From Blepharisma stoltei (lineage: Eukaryota; Ciliophora; Heterotrichea; Heterotrichida; Blepharismidae): a DNA stretch of 64,000 bases. This document shows, piece after piece, positions 23,067 through 33,100 of this stretch (the stretch's first letter is position 1; each line of letters opens with the position of its first letter). A program made the position numbers and the translations under genes. The notes under the pieces are model-generated. The model ran no database searches and was not told where the DNA came from. It saw nothing but the letters and a program-made list of their open reading frames with translations. The DNA is taken from positions 476,501-540,500 of the forward strand of contig CAJZBQ010000034.1 of the NCBI GenBank assembly GCA_914767885.1. The letters run 5' to 3'.

Positions 23067-25359
23067 ATGGCAGGCGAGATTAAGTTTCTATCGAAGCTCA
23101 TGATTTTAATCCTATTTTGGAATGCTTCAGCTGACGAAAATACGATGATGAACTGTACAGCTTATACTTGCAAGCAGAAAGGTCAGTCTTTCACTAGTGG
23201 GCTAGATTAAACTAGGCTATTTAAAGCCAGACGTTAGCTATATCGACGACGCAGTCACCAAAGACCTCACTGTGGCCTAAGCCGAAACTCCAGTTTCTCG
23301 GTAGAGAATACCCATGGGTTCTCAGATCCTAAGGAAGTTGTTGGGCACCTCCATTTCCAACCACAGGAAAGCAGCCAAAGCCTAACCGGACACACATTAC
23401 CTGAATCTAAACTTGATTCTCGGCTCGAAGTTTGTCTCATTCGCTGTAGCCATAAGGTCTGGACTGTTGCACCAAAAAGGCAGGTTGACACGTGTCACCA
23501 ATTTAATTTAAATCTTTCAATATTGGGACTTGCGTATATTACAATAGCAAGGCAATCACCCCTACTTACTACGTTAAGCCTTGTTCATCCTCAAAAGAGT
23601 ACTGCCCAATCGCAGTTGAAGCAAATACCTCTTGCACCAAAATCCCTGATACTCCTATAGAGATAACTGGTTTATACCCTGGCGAAAAATGCACAAAAGA
23701 TACCGAATGCAGGACTCCTAGTATTGAATCAGGGAAAACCGGCTGCGTCGACAATATTTGCACTGGCCAAGGTGAAACTGAAGGTTGCGAGTCAAATCCT
23801 GACTGCAAGCCTGGACTTTACTGCTTATCTGGCACATGCCAAAAGCAAATCGCTATTGGAAGTTATGGGTGCGAAAATGATATACATGCGCATTACTAAA
23901 TTAAAATTGCCTTTATTGGGCCTCTAGATGCACAGCGCTATAAGGGGTCTTTTTTGTGCGGCTTGACGTTACAATGCACTCATGTAAGGCTTTGCTGTGC
24001 AGCTCCCCACTTTAATCCTTATGAAGCCATTTGGGAATATAGAAGTGCGGGAAGCACTAGCAGTCTGATGCGTTGCCTTACTCTATACGGCTTTCCTCTA
24101 GCTCCTTTATGGTCTAAAGTAACAGTTAAAAATTATTATGGTCATTCCATTAGGGTAAACCCACTAGTCGTCTCACATTTTAAAAAGTTGCCCTTTTAAA
24201 TTTCAGGATCGAATCACCTATTCAAGGATTAGCTCCCTAGGGTAGAAACACCGCTTGGTGGGGGAAAACCATGTGATAGGCAAAATCTGCCAGTCCATCT
24301 GGCAGTGACTTGAAACCATTGGGTGGCAAACAAAGCTTTTCTCTTCGGCAAGCATTCCTAAGCTGAAAAAAGGAACCCAAAGACCTATTTCAAAAAAACA
24401 GAGGCCTGGCTTTTAACTTTATCAGGATAAGCCCTGCCTTCTCAATAGATCAGTGCACTCTGGAGTCAAAATCCAGTCAACGTCACCATTTTATTTCTCT
24501 TTTGTTCTAAGGATCTGCCTTTTATCAACAGCGAAAAGAGGAGAACACGATACATAAAGGAGAGAAGAACAATCCTCGCTATTCTTCACCTTGCGAGAAA
24601 TCCAAATGAAGCTTAACCCTAAAATAATAAGGGATTCACAGAGTGAACTACCTTCCAGTCAATCCAATTTTATTTTCATTCGAAAATGACTTTCAATGTG
24701 CCAATGGAGCTGGCTGCAATATCACGAATGAGGTAGAGAAAAACAAATGTGTTGCTTATAGGTCCATCGCTGCTCATCAGCCTGTAGGAGAATGCGCAGC
24801 TGACGGAACTAATGCCCTCTGCGCTTCTAAATACTGTCAAGTAACAGGCCAGTATCAGCCCACTGAGGGAGAATACCAAAACACTTATGCCTGCTTAGCC
24901 ACTGTTATATCTAACAGCTATTTACCTATGAAATGCAGCTATGACGTCGACTGTAGGTCAGTAAGTGATGACTTTTTCACTGACGGTCAAGTATTTGGTA
25001 CTTGTGTGTGCGGACATAATAAAGACGCTCAAAGTTACTGCACCTTGTTCCCTGGGGATCCGATTGCTGAGGTGGCTTTTGGGTATTTTCAGAAATGGCT
25101 GAACGGGACTGATATAAATTACTGCAACACAGAACACAGGTTTAACTCTTACTGCATGAGCAACTGGTGGTCGAAGAAGAATTATGAGAAATATATGTTT
25201 GCCGCTGTGTTTGCCGATAGCTATCCAGTTGTGGTGGATGAAGATGACTGTGTGGCCGAAGTTTATGATAGTGTTTTATATGAGCTGAGTAAGGAGTTGG
25301 ATAGTTCAGCGATGAACTACGTTTTATTAGCACCTGTGCTCGTTCTAGTAATGAACTAA
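23067..25359 (+). CDS. Cysteine-rich secreted or GPI-anchored surface protein, split by two inserts
   Basis: The ATG at 23067 opens a signal peptide (MAGEIKFLSKLMILILFWNA); an upstream in-frame ATG at 23013 is possible. Removing 23194-23519 and 23881-24689 gives 385 residues in frame, with regular Cys pairs (CTKDTEC, CESNPDC, CLSGTC, CENDFQC and so on), as in ciliate surface or extracellular Cys-rich proteins. The C-terminus is hydrophobic (YVLLAPVLVLVMN) and could direct a GPI anchor. Function unknown. Both junctions restore uninterrupted Cys spacing, which supports the model. Confidence 0.75.
23194..23519 (+). mobile_element. SINE-like retroelement (element 3), shortest copy
   Basis: 326 bp, GC-rich. 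Flanking imperfect repeats TCTTTCACTAGTGGG (23187-23201) and TCTTTCAATATTGGG (23513-23527), 13 of 15 identical and both containing TA. The tail ACACGTGTCACCAATTTAAT shares the CRCCA plus AT-rich ending of other elements. Removal joins KGQSF to NIGTCVYY. Confidence 0.75.
23881..24689 (+). mobile_element. Composite SINE-like insert (element 4), 809 bp
   Basis: Direct repeats CGAAAATGA at 23872-23880 and 24681-24689. Removal joins YGCEND to FQCANGAGC in frame. A hairpin CTGGA-GTCAAAA-TCCAG (5-bp stem, 7-nt loop, T-arm-like geometry) followed by CAACGTCACCATTTTATTT near 24470-24501 looks like an internal 3' end, so two elements may be joined or nested. The repeat has no TA, unlike most others. 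Confidence 0.65.
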
Positions 25360-25898
25360 TTTTAAGGTTTTACAAAATCTTAATAATAAATTAGATTATC
25401 TTTAGAAAAGGGTTTATTTGTGCTGATAGAAGTCAGTTGCTGCTAAAAACTCTCTTTGGAATGATGATTATCAGTTGAGGTTGCTAATACGCCTAAAAGC
25501 TTATTTTTAAATATTTTATTTGCTTTTTATGCCTGCTTATAAGTGATTTTATATTCGATCAGTTATTTTTTATATATTGATATATATATTTCTTTAACTT
25601 TCCTCGTGCAAATTCATGCTTATTCGTGGGGCTATGCACAAAATTTTCAAATAGTCAATTTAAGATAAACAGATCAAAATTTTCTTACTGTTTGGGGTTT
25701 TCAGATAAAATGAGAAAAAAATCCAAAATTTGGGCATTTGCAGCCCAATAATAAGCAAATTTCGATCTATTTATATTAAATTTACTATTTGAAAATTTGT
25801 ATAAAGACCCACAGAATATGCAAGAATTTGGCTATTACTTAGTAGGGTGTAAGCTATATTATAAAAAGTAATTTTTTATATTTACTATTAAAATATCA
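25360..25898. other. AT-rich convergent intergenic spacer
   Basis: About 540 bp between convergent 3' ends. No ORF or repeat recognised. Confidence 0.4.
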
Positions 25899-27467
25899 CT
25901 ATTCTTCCAAATTCTTAATGGCATCTAAACAAGTTTGAATCCATCCTGGCAAATCCACTTCACTCTGTGAATACCTTAGTACCCAAGGATGAGCACAGAG
26001 CTGCACAGTGCTTCACCTTTGTTCAGGCACCTTTTTAACACAATGGCTTAAAAAGTCTTTAAATTCAGCTGAAAACGTATCAGGAAGTGTTGGCTCTGGA
26101 GAAGTCATAATATGTTCAATCATTTCTATATAGGTATTTGCTTTGGAATAAATTAAATTAAACAAGAGTTTTAAAGTCTTCTAGGTCTGCACGCTTTCGA
26201 CCAACGTTCCTGCTTGCCGGTCCACCATAATATCATTAACTATCTAGATCAGTGGCCTCTTCTAGGAACAGGTTACACTGTTTACCCAAGAATCTCGGCA
26301 GGTTAGGAAGACTCTTGTCATTATGCCATCAGGTGTTATGGAGGTAAAGGTTAGCCCGATACCTTCTGCAAGCCAGCTTTAGGAGAGGAGATACCCAAGT
26401 AAAAAGAACCACGCCATCCGGTTCCGAAAGGAAAAAGTCGAAGCCCAAAAACATGTAGAGAACTAATTCCTGGTCAAGCAGTCATCAACAGCTTACTCCC
26501 AAGGTTTACCCACCCCACAAAGCGGCGTTAATCACGTCAAGGGTCAGATTTGAAGTGCCTAAATTTTAGTTTAGGCTATAAAATAGCTTTTGCTACCAAG
26601 GTGGCCATCGTTATCAATGATATATTTAGTCGTCGCCACCATATTAATTGCTTTGGGATAAGGATATTTCCCAACAGCTAGCTCTACAAGCATAAGTCCA
26701 AGACTCCAAATGTCGCTGGAGTAGCTATAAGTTTTCCCATTAATCCTTTCAGGGCTCATATAAATCATAGTTCCCACAAAAGTATTGCAAAGCCCAATAG
26801 TCACTCCTAATTCCTTGCTTATTCCAAAATCACTTAATTTAACTGCTCCAGAAGTACTAGCAAGGACATTTTCAGGCTTTATATCTCTATGCACTTGGTG
26901 CTTTACTTTATGGAGATACATAAGCCCATTTAGCATTTGCTGCGTCATTTTCGCTAAAATTGGCTCGGGGACTGTCGGGTTTGGGAGTTTTTTAACTAAA
27001 TCGCCGAGGCTTCCAGCGTCCATGAGCTCTAAGGCAACTTTTACTTGTCCTTCATCAAAATAAGCACCATAAAATTTTACGAGGAAAGGACAGTCAGACC
27101 TTTCTAAAGCCCTGATATCATTCATGAGCTGCCGTCTTTTTTCTTTGTCATAAACATTGATTGATTTCAAAGCTAGCAGCGTGCCAGTTGGCTTATGCAA
27201 AGCTTCTTGGACAATGGCTGCAGAGCCTCTTCCTCTGAATTTCCCCATTTCTAGGTCTTGAGGTTGAATTGAAATGACGGTTCCTCTTTCATCTCTTGCA
27301 AAGCCTTTACGGCCAATATCTAAGCCTTCTTTAATAAATTTCAGCCCATCTGCGCCACTGAGTTAGGATTACATTTCTATTGACATGGAATTCTCCATGT
27401 TTTCTTCTTCTGAATCTGAGGCTAGTTTAAGCATCTTTTTAGTCATAGTAGGCTTTTTCTTCATCAT
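25899..27467 (-). CDS. MAP kinase kinase-like protein kinase, split by a SINE-like insert
   Basis: 347 residues after removing the 15-nt intron (27358-27372) and the 510-bp insert. Gly-rich loop GRGSAAIVQEA, catalytic Lys in LLALKSI, HRDIKPENVL, DFGISKE, and the activation segment CNTFVGTMIYMSPERI, which is MAP2K-like (compare SFVGTRSYMSPER). After the insert the kinase continues NTYIEMIEHIM...SHCVKKVPEQRWSTVQLCAHPWV, with TGA for Trp in the last motif. An N-terminal basic stretch (MMKKKPTMTKKMLKL) could dock a MAP kinase. It likely phosphorylates a MAP kinase in the cytosol; the partner is unknown. Confidence 0.9.
26152..26661 (+). mobile_element. SINE-like retroelement (element 5) in the MAP2K gene
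   Basis: 510 bp. Imperfect 17-bp repeats TATTTGCTTTGGAATAA (26135-26151) and TAATTGCTTTGGGATAA (26645-26661), 15 of 17 identical and containing TA at both ends. The plus-strand tail GTCGCCACCATATTAATT matches the shared 3' signature, so the element is antisense to its host gene. Removal joins YPYPKA to NTYIEM. Confidence 0.8.
27358..27372 (-). other. 15-nt spliceosomal intron in MAP2K
   Basis: On the minus strand GTAATCCTAACTCAG. It joins the N-terminal extension to GADGLKFIKEG and avoids the TAA within the intron. Confidence 0.85.
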
Positions 27468-27654
27468 AAATATTATAATATTAAAATTTTAGACAATTCA
27501 AAAGGGGTTTGTTGGATTATTCTTAAAATTAGCTTGATCAAAATAAAACAGCTTCATTTAACTGTTTTTAAAGCTAAGAAAAATTGACTTCATTGTGGAC
27601 ATTAAAAGGATATATAATAAATTACTTTTATTCATATTATAATATTTTTGAATA

Positions 27655-28100
27655 TACATAAAAATGGTGGGCACGTGCCACCCGACCTCTCGACCCCTAT
27701 TTCCTCAGCAACTGTAGGTAACAGCCAGTTGTGGGGATTTAGGTGGAAAGGGGCTAGGTTTTATTTTGGCCTCAGGGAGCTAATCCATGGGAAATGGGCT
27801 TTCTCCTCCGGAACAACTATTGGAAAGGACAAGATCGGCGACAGTCCAGAGGAAAGCTGATTCCCTTGAACAGTATATAAGAGATGGCATTTGTCTAAAG
27901 AGAAACTAGGAGTTTCTACCCAGGTGGTTGGCCCTTAGGCTTCAGAAGCCATGGAAGCAAAACTGGCTGTGCGAATCCCTTATTTGAGGCAACAAGGAGG
28001 GTGCCCTCCAGGGCTCCTCAATGAGAATGAGCGTATAGGGATACAGATCCCTGCCCTGCTAGGCAAACGGCTAATCTAATCTAAATAATATTTTTGAATA
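27655..28100 (-). mobile_element. Intergenic SINE-like retroelement (element 6) with 16-bp duplication
   Basis: 446 bp, GC-rich. Perfect 16-bp repeats ATAATATTTTTGAATA at 27639-27654 and 28085-28100. The minus-strand tail GCCCACCATTT then an AT-rich run fits the common 3' end. This is the only copy in the window outside a gene. A box-B-like GTGCGAATCCC lies at about 27983, on the strand opposite to the tail-based orientation, so its meaning is unclear. Confidence 0.8.
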
Positions 28101-29180
28101 AATTATAGCAATCAGCACTAAAAAACTAGATTTATGAATGATTCATAGTGCTGAATTTCTTCTACTCAAGTCTCGCAATATTTGATCAAAATGCTCTAGG
28201 GCAATAAGTAAGATATTTTAAATTATTTATTGTCCTTATTAATTTTAATGCTCATTAAATTGCTGTTTTATTAGATAATCAAGCTAATTAAGCAGAAAAT
28301 AAGAAAACTAAGCTTCTTTTTTTAAATCTTCTGGCAGTTATACATTAAATATATATTTCTTTATTTTGTTTGTGATTTTGAAGAATGCCTGAAATTTCTT
28401 ATTTTATCCATTTTGAAATAAATTGTTATTGTGCTGCTTCACCCTCCTGGTATTATAAAATTAACTAAAAATTTTTTAAAATTCATTATTTTGCGAGTAA
28501 ATCTGTTTAATTAAATTCATCCATTTTCAAATTTCTATCTCTCCATTAAAGTATTGGAAAAATGTCAATTAAACACTAAAAAAGTTATTTTGCATATAAT
28601 TTTAATATAAATAAAATTAAATTCCCTTTTAAAAGTAAACAGAAAAAATCTTACTTGCTCTTAAAAGGAGAGAGCAAGCAATAAAATGCAAAAATCAGCG
28701 GTTAAATCCAAAAATCTGTTAAACAAGATTAATTAATATCAACTTTGGATTTATAAATGGGGAAGCTAATTAATGAGTAAGCTTAATATTGCAACCTCTT
28801 ACTTAAATTTAAATCCTTCAAGCCAAAATTTTCAAAAAAGCAGGAATTAATCTTCTTTCAAAGTCAGCAGGATTATTTTCGTTCTTCTCCAGAATAAAAA
28901 TATTAGCCGCTTGCTCCTCCTTTATAGTGTTTAAAATAATATTTCATCTCGGTATATGCTTCAGCCGTTATATCATATGTTTGCCATAATAGTCTGTTCA
29001 TTACTTTTCATTACCTAAATACTGATCTGGAAGAGTATAGCCTACTATACATTTTTCTCTATAAATTAAAAAAACTTGCCTATTTATGGAGAAATTTATT
29101 AATTTTTGTATTAAGCTGCATTTAAAACTTCTCAAAAAGTATAAAATTTGAAATCATGGCTTATAATTAATAAATAGAAG
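28101..29180. other. AT-rich intergenic spacer
   Basis: About 1.1 kb. A CACCCTCCTGG stretch at 28440-28450 hints at an old family-B end, but no partner end is convincing. No gene seen. Confidence 0.4.
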
Positions 29181-29690
29181 ATGACAACTACACTCATTCC
29201 AAATTTCGCATGCTTAAGCAATTCACAGCACTCAGACTACTGCTGTGATTTATGTGGGATTGGCTTTGAGTCTCCTTTACAATACCGAGATCACCTAATT
29301 CAAGACTTCGAGCTTGACCATGATTCGATTTCTTTCTTGCAATTCAGCTTAGGGTTAGAAACAGAAACTGATTCAATTGAATCTCCTAGGTCTCCTGGCT
29401 CCTGTTCCACAACAGAGTCAGAGAGCGACGAAATTGAATGCCCAACCTGCGGCAAATCCTTCAAAGGACACAAAGGACTTCAGCAGCACATCGGCAAAGC
29501 TCACTCAAGCAAAGAAAAAGGAGCAATCTGCACCATATGCCACAAGGCTTTTAAGCACCAGCATGCACTTACCTTCCACGACCGACAAGTCCATCAAAAG
29601 GCAACTCGAGTCACATGTGGAATCTGTGGATTGTCTGTTTATAACAAATATATGCTTACCAAGCATATGAGTAAACAGCACCCATCATAA
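29181..29690 (+). CDS. C2H2 zinc-finger protein
   Basis: 169 residues, uninterrupted. Four C2H2-like units: CDLCGIGFESPLQYRDHL (partial), CPTCGKSFKGHKGLQQHIGKAH, CTICHKAFKHQHALTFHDRQVH and CGICGLSVYNKYMLTKHMSKQH, with an acidic Ser-rich spacer between the first two. A nucleic-acid-binding role is likely; the target is unknown. The protein encoded at 45817-47212 is a clear paralogue with the same order of fingers (GLxQHIGK, FKHxHAxxFH, YNKYxLxxH). Confidence 0.85.
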   Translation: MTTTLIPNFACLSNSQHSDYCCDLCGIGFESPLQYRDHLIQDFELDHDSISFLQFSLGLETETDSIESPRSPGSCSTTESESDEIECPTCGKSFKGHKGLQQHIGKAHSSKEKGAICTICHKAFKHQHALTFHDRQVHQKATRVTCGICGLSVYNKYMLTKHMSKQHPS

Positions 29691-29850
29691 ATATACATAC
29701 ATATATATAAGTAATATACATAAGTATTTATTTTTGTAAAATTTTGGTTTCAAAATTCTTCAAGAAAATCAGAATTTGCGAAGGAGAAGATTTATGGGAT
29801 AAGTATGAGAAGAACGCTTGGGAGCTGGAAAATAAAGCGGATTAGGAAAG

Positions 29851-30056
29851 CTAGATAGCAGATTTTATGTACTTGGAAGCATTTTCTGTCAGAAAATGCA
29901 AAACAGCAAATACTGGAACCATGATAATGTGAATTCGGTAAAATATTCACTGATCTACTTTCTGAATTTGAAGCAAAAATCAAGAGTTTTATCTGGAAAT
30001 AGATCTAGGAGTTTGTTTATAGTCTCTTTTGGCATCTCGTCTTCCAATTTCAGCAT
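29851..30056 (-). CDS. Possible small ORF with a one-base frameshift
   Basis: On the minus strand, MLKLEDEMPKETINKLLDLF...FKFRK stops at TAG; adding one A to the AAA run before it opens VDQWIFYRIHIIMVPVFAVL and on to a TAG at 29851. TGA as Trp is used once. About 68 residues, with a helical start and a hydrophobic middle. It could be a real small gene with an assembly error, or a remnant. No family recognised. Confidence 0.3.
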
Positions 30057-30125
30057 GCGGAGTTAAAAACTAAATTTTAGTTTTCTAAGGTGATTTAACT
30101 ATAGGAAAGCAAAATTTGAAATGAA

Positions 30126-33100
30126 TTATTTATTAAATGAATATGGATTTACAGCTAAAGATAGTGTCCTGGGTTGTTCAGAAATAACAGTCAAAAAGTT
30201 ATTACTTCCTCCTTTGACGATTTTTCTGATTTTTGGGTTGGATGATAGGATTCCGAATCCTCCCATAGTGCTTCTTACATTATTTTGATAGTTTTCTAGT
30301 TCTTCTTGGAGAGCTTTGATTTGAATATCAGCTTGCTTAAGCGATTCTTTCAAATTTTCTAGTTTATGCTCAAGGTCTTTGTTTTTCTCAGAAAGCCTGT
30401 GCATTTTTCTTTCTTTTATGTTACTTTCTAAAGAAAAGTGAGCTTTTTCTCTCATTAATTGATGAAACATTAGAGTTAACTGCTCAAGCTGCCTCTCTAA
30501 AATTATATTTTTCTGTCTTTCTTCCCTTTGGCCGCTGCTAAATCCTTCTTAATAATCAGCGGTTTATGCTTTATATACTGAGCATTTTGGTAGTGTGATA
30601 TTCCTCAGAAGCATTTGGCCGAAATTTTTTCCTTATAAGACGTTTGATAGACCTTTTTTTAGAGAAGATATCCTAATGTCCAAAAATTTTTATTAAACAA
30701 CTCTATCTAAACACTCCATAAATATATCCAGCCTTTAAAGGGACTCTTAAAAATTTATATTATTTCTTTGTATTAGGAGTAGTTTTATCACTGGAGAGGG
30801 TAAGCAGATTTTCCAAACTAAGTGTTTCTGCCTTTGCTGCCTCCACTGCAAGCTCCAATTCAACAATTTGGTTGATTCTCATTTGTAATTGTTGAAGGAA
30901 GCTTCTTTTTTCAGCTCTCCATGAATCTTCATCAAAAGCTTCTTCGCTAGCTGTTTCTCTTATTATTGAGAGTTTGTTAGCTGAATCTGCATACTTGCTG
31001 AATATTTCCTTTACTTCACTGTTTTTTAGGTTCTTCTTTTTGTCCATTTCCGCTTTTTTTTCCATTTCTATCCTCTTTTCCATTTCTATTTTTTTTTCTG
31101 CTTCTATTCTCTTTTCCATTTCTGTCCTAATTTCCATTTCAATCCTCTTTTCCATTTCTATCCTCTTCTCAGTTTCAATCTTTTTTTCTATTTCCATCTT
31201 CTTTTCTATTTCTGCCCTAATTTCCATTTCTATTTTCTTTTCCATTTCTATCCTCTTTTCTGCTTCAATCTTTTTTTCCATTTCTATCCTCTTTTCCATT
31301 TCTCCCCTTATTTCTGTTTCAATTCTTTCCATTTCAATCTTTTTTTCAATTTCCATTTTCTTTTCTATTTCTGCTCTAATTTCTATTTCTATTTTCTTTT
31401 CCATTTCTATTCTTTTCTCTGTTTCCATCATCTTTTCCACTTCTATCCTCTTTTCCATTTCAGTCCTTATTTCTGTTTCGACTTTTTCCATTTCAATTGT
31501 TTTCTCAATTTCCATTTTCTTTTCGATCTCAGCCCTGATTTCCATTTCTATTTTCTTTTCCATTTCTGTGCTCTTTTCTATTGCCATCATCTTTTCCATT
31601 TCCATCCTCTTTTCCATTTCTTCTCTTATTTCTGTTTCTATTCTTCCCATTTCGATCTTTTTTTCCATTTCCATCTTTTTTTCTATTTCTGCTCTTATTT
31701 CCATTTCTATTTTCTTTTCTATATCTACTCTTTTCTCCATTTCCACTTTTCTATCCATTTCTATCCTTTTTTCCATCTCAGTCCTTATTTCTGCTTCTAT
31801 CCTTTCCATTTCAGCCGTTTTTTCCATTTGCATCCTCTTTTCGATTTCTGCTCTAATTTCTATTTCTCTTATCTTTTCCATTTCTGCTCTTTTTTCCATT
31901 TCCATCTTTTTTTCCATTTCCATCCTCTTTTCCATCTCAATCCTTATTTCTGTTTCTATTTTCTTTTCTATTTCTATCCTCTTTTCAATTTCTATTCTCT
32001 TTTCAATTTCTTTCAAAATTTCTTCTTCTTTCTTATTTTCTTCCTCTTTTCTTTTCCCCATTTCTTCGATTTTCTGAATTTCTTTCTTCATTTCTATTTC
32101 TACCATTTTCTCAATTTCTTTCTTTATCTCTTTTTCTTTCTTTTTTTCCATTTCTTTCCTGAATTCTATTTCTTTTCTGTTTTCTTCTATCATTTTTTCG
32201 GCAGAGCCTATCTTTTTTTTTTACTCTTGTGTTTGGTGAGTGAACAAAAAAATTCGCTTGAAACTAAAGAGATTTATTTTATTTTAAAAATATATATAAA
32301 AAATATTTATAAAACTCTATTTTCGAACTCAATCTGTTTGAAATTTATTATTATGATTGTATTAAAATATAGTTTATACGAAAACATTTTCTATTTAGTA
32401 ATTTTTTTGCTGGCTAATCAAAGGGCAGATAATAGAAAATTTTCTAATGATTTACTCACGATTAAGGAGGAATTAGCATCTCAATCTCTACATCTCTTTC
32501 TACTAGCTGCTGCTCCAACTTTAGTCTATCTAGGCTATTAGCTGATAAATCACCTCCATAAGTGTCTTTTTCCGACAATGCTAGAAAAAAGTGTGGAGAA
32601 CCAGCCTGCCTTCTAACACCTGCAGTATGGCAGGAGTCTGGGGAAATTGTGAAAGGGAAGCAGTGCGCGATAAGAGTGTTTGGCTGGGTTTTACTTGATC
32701 TGGTGGAGGGCAATGTCGGGCTTACCGACCTCAGATTCAGTTCTGAGGAAAGTTTTTACCTCGATGGACTATTGAACTTGGAAGTTGGAAATGGGTAGCC
32801 CAGCAAAGCCAGAGAGCGTTCTCTTTGCTAATCAGCAATTTCCCAGAGTGATATAGCCCGAGCACCTTTTATGGCTCGGGTTTCCCGATCCTTCCAGAAA
32901 GGAAAGAGTAGCTGGTCGAACTAATTATGTTGTCTTGGCACTCCCCAAGTGACAGAACCACATGATGCAGAGTTTCTGCCATTTGGGGAGTTGGCCAAAC
33001 TAACATTATTTGGTGAGACTAGCTACTCTTTCTCGTTGGGAGCCCGAGCCATAACGTGCTTGGGCTATACCAGGAGCTGCTCTCTAGGCTGTAGTTTCAT

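Noticed and set aside
28440-28680. Possible family-B MITE in the spacer before the zinc-finger gene
   Set aside because: Only one CACCCTCCTGG-like end is visible and no matching right end or TNA repeat was found.
30974-32077. 367-codon plus-strand ORF rich in Ser, Phe and Ile
   Set aside because: It is the antisense of the Glu/Lys/Met/Ile repeat in the kinesin tail; its regular composition is explained by that repeat.
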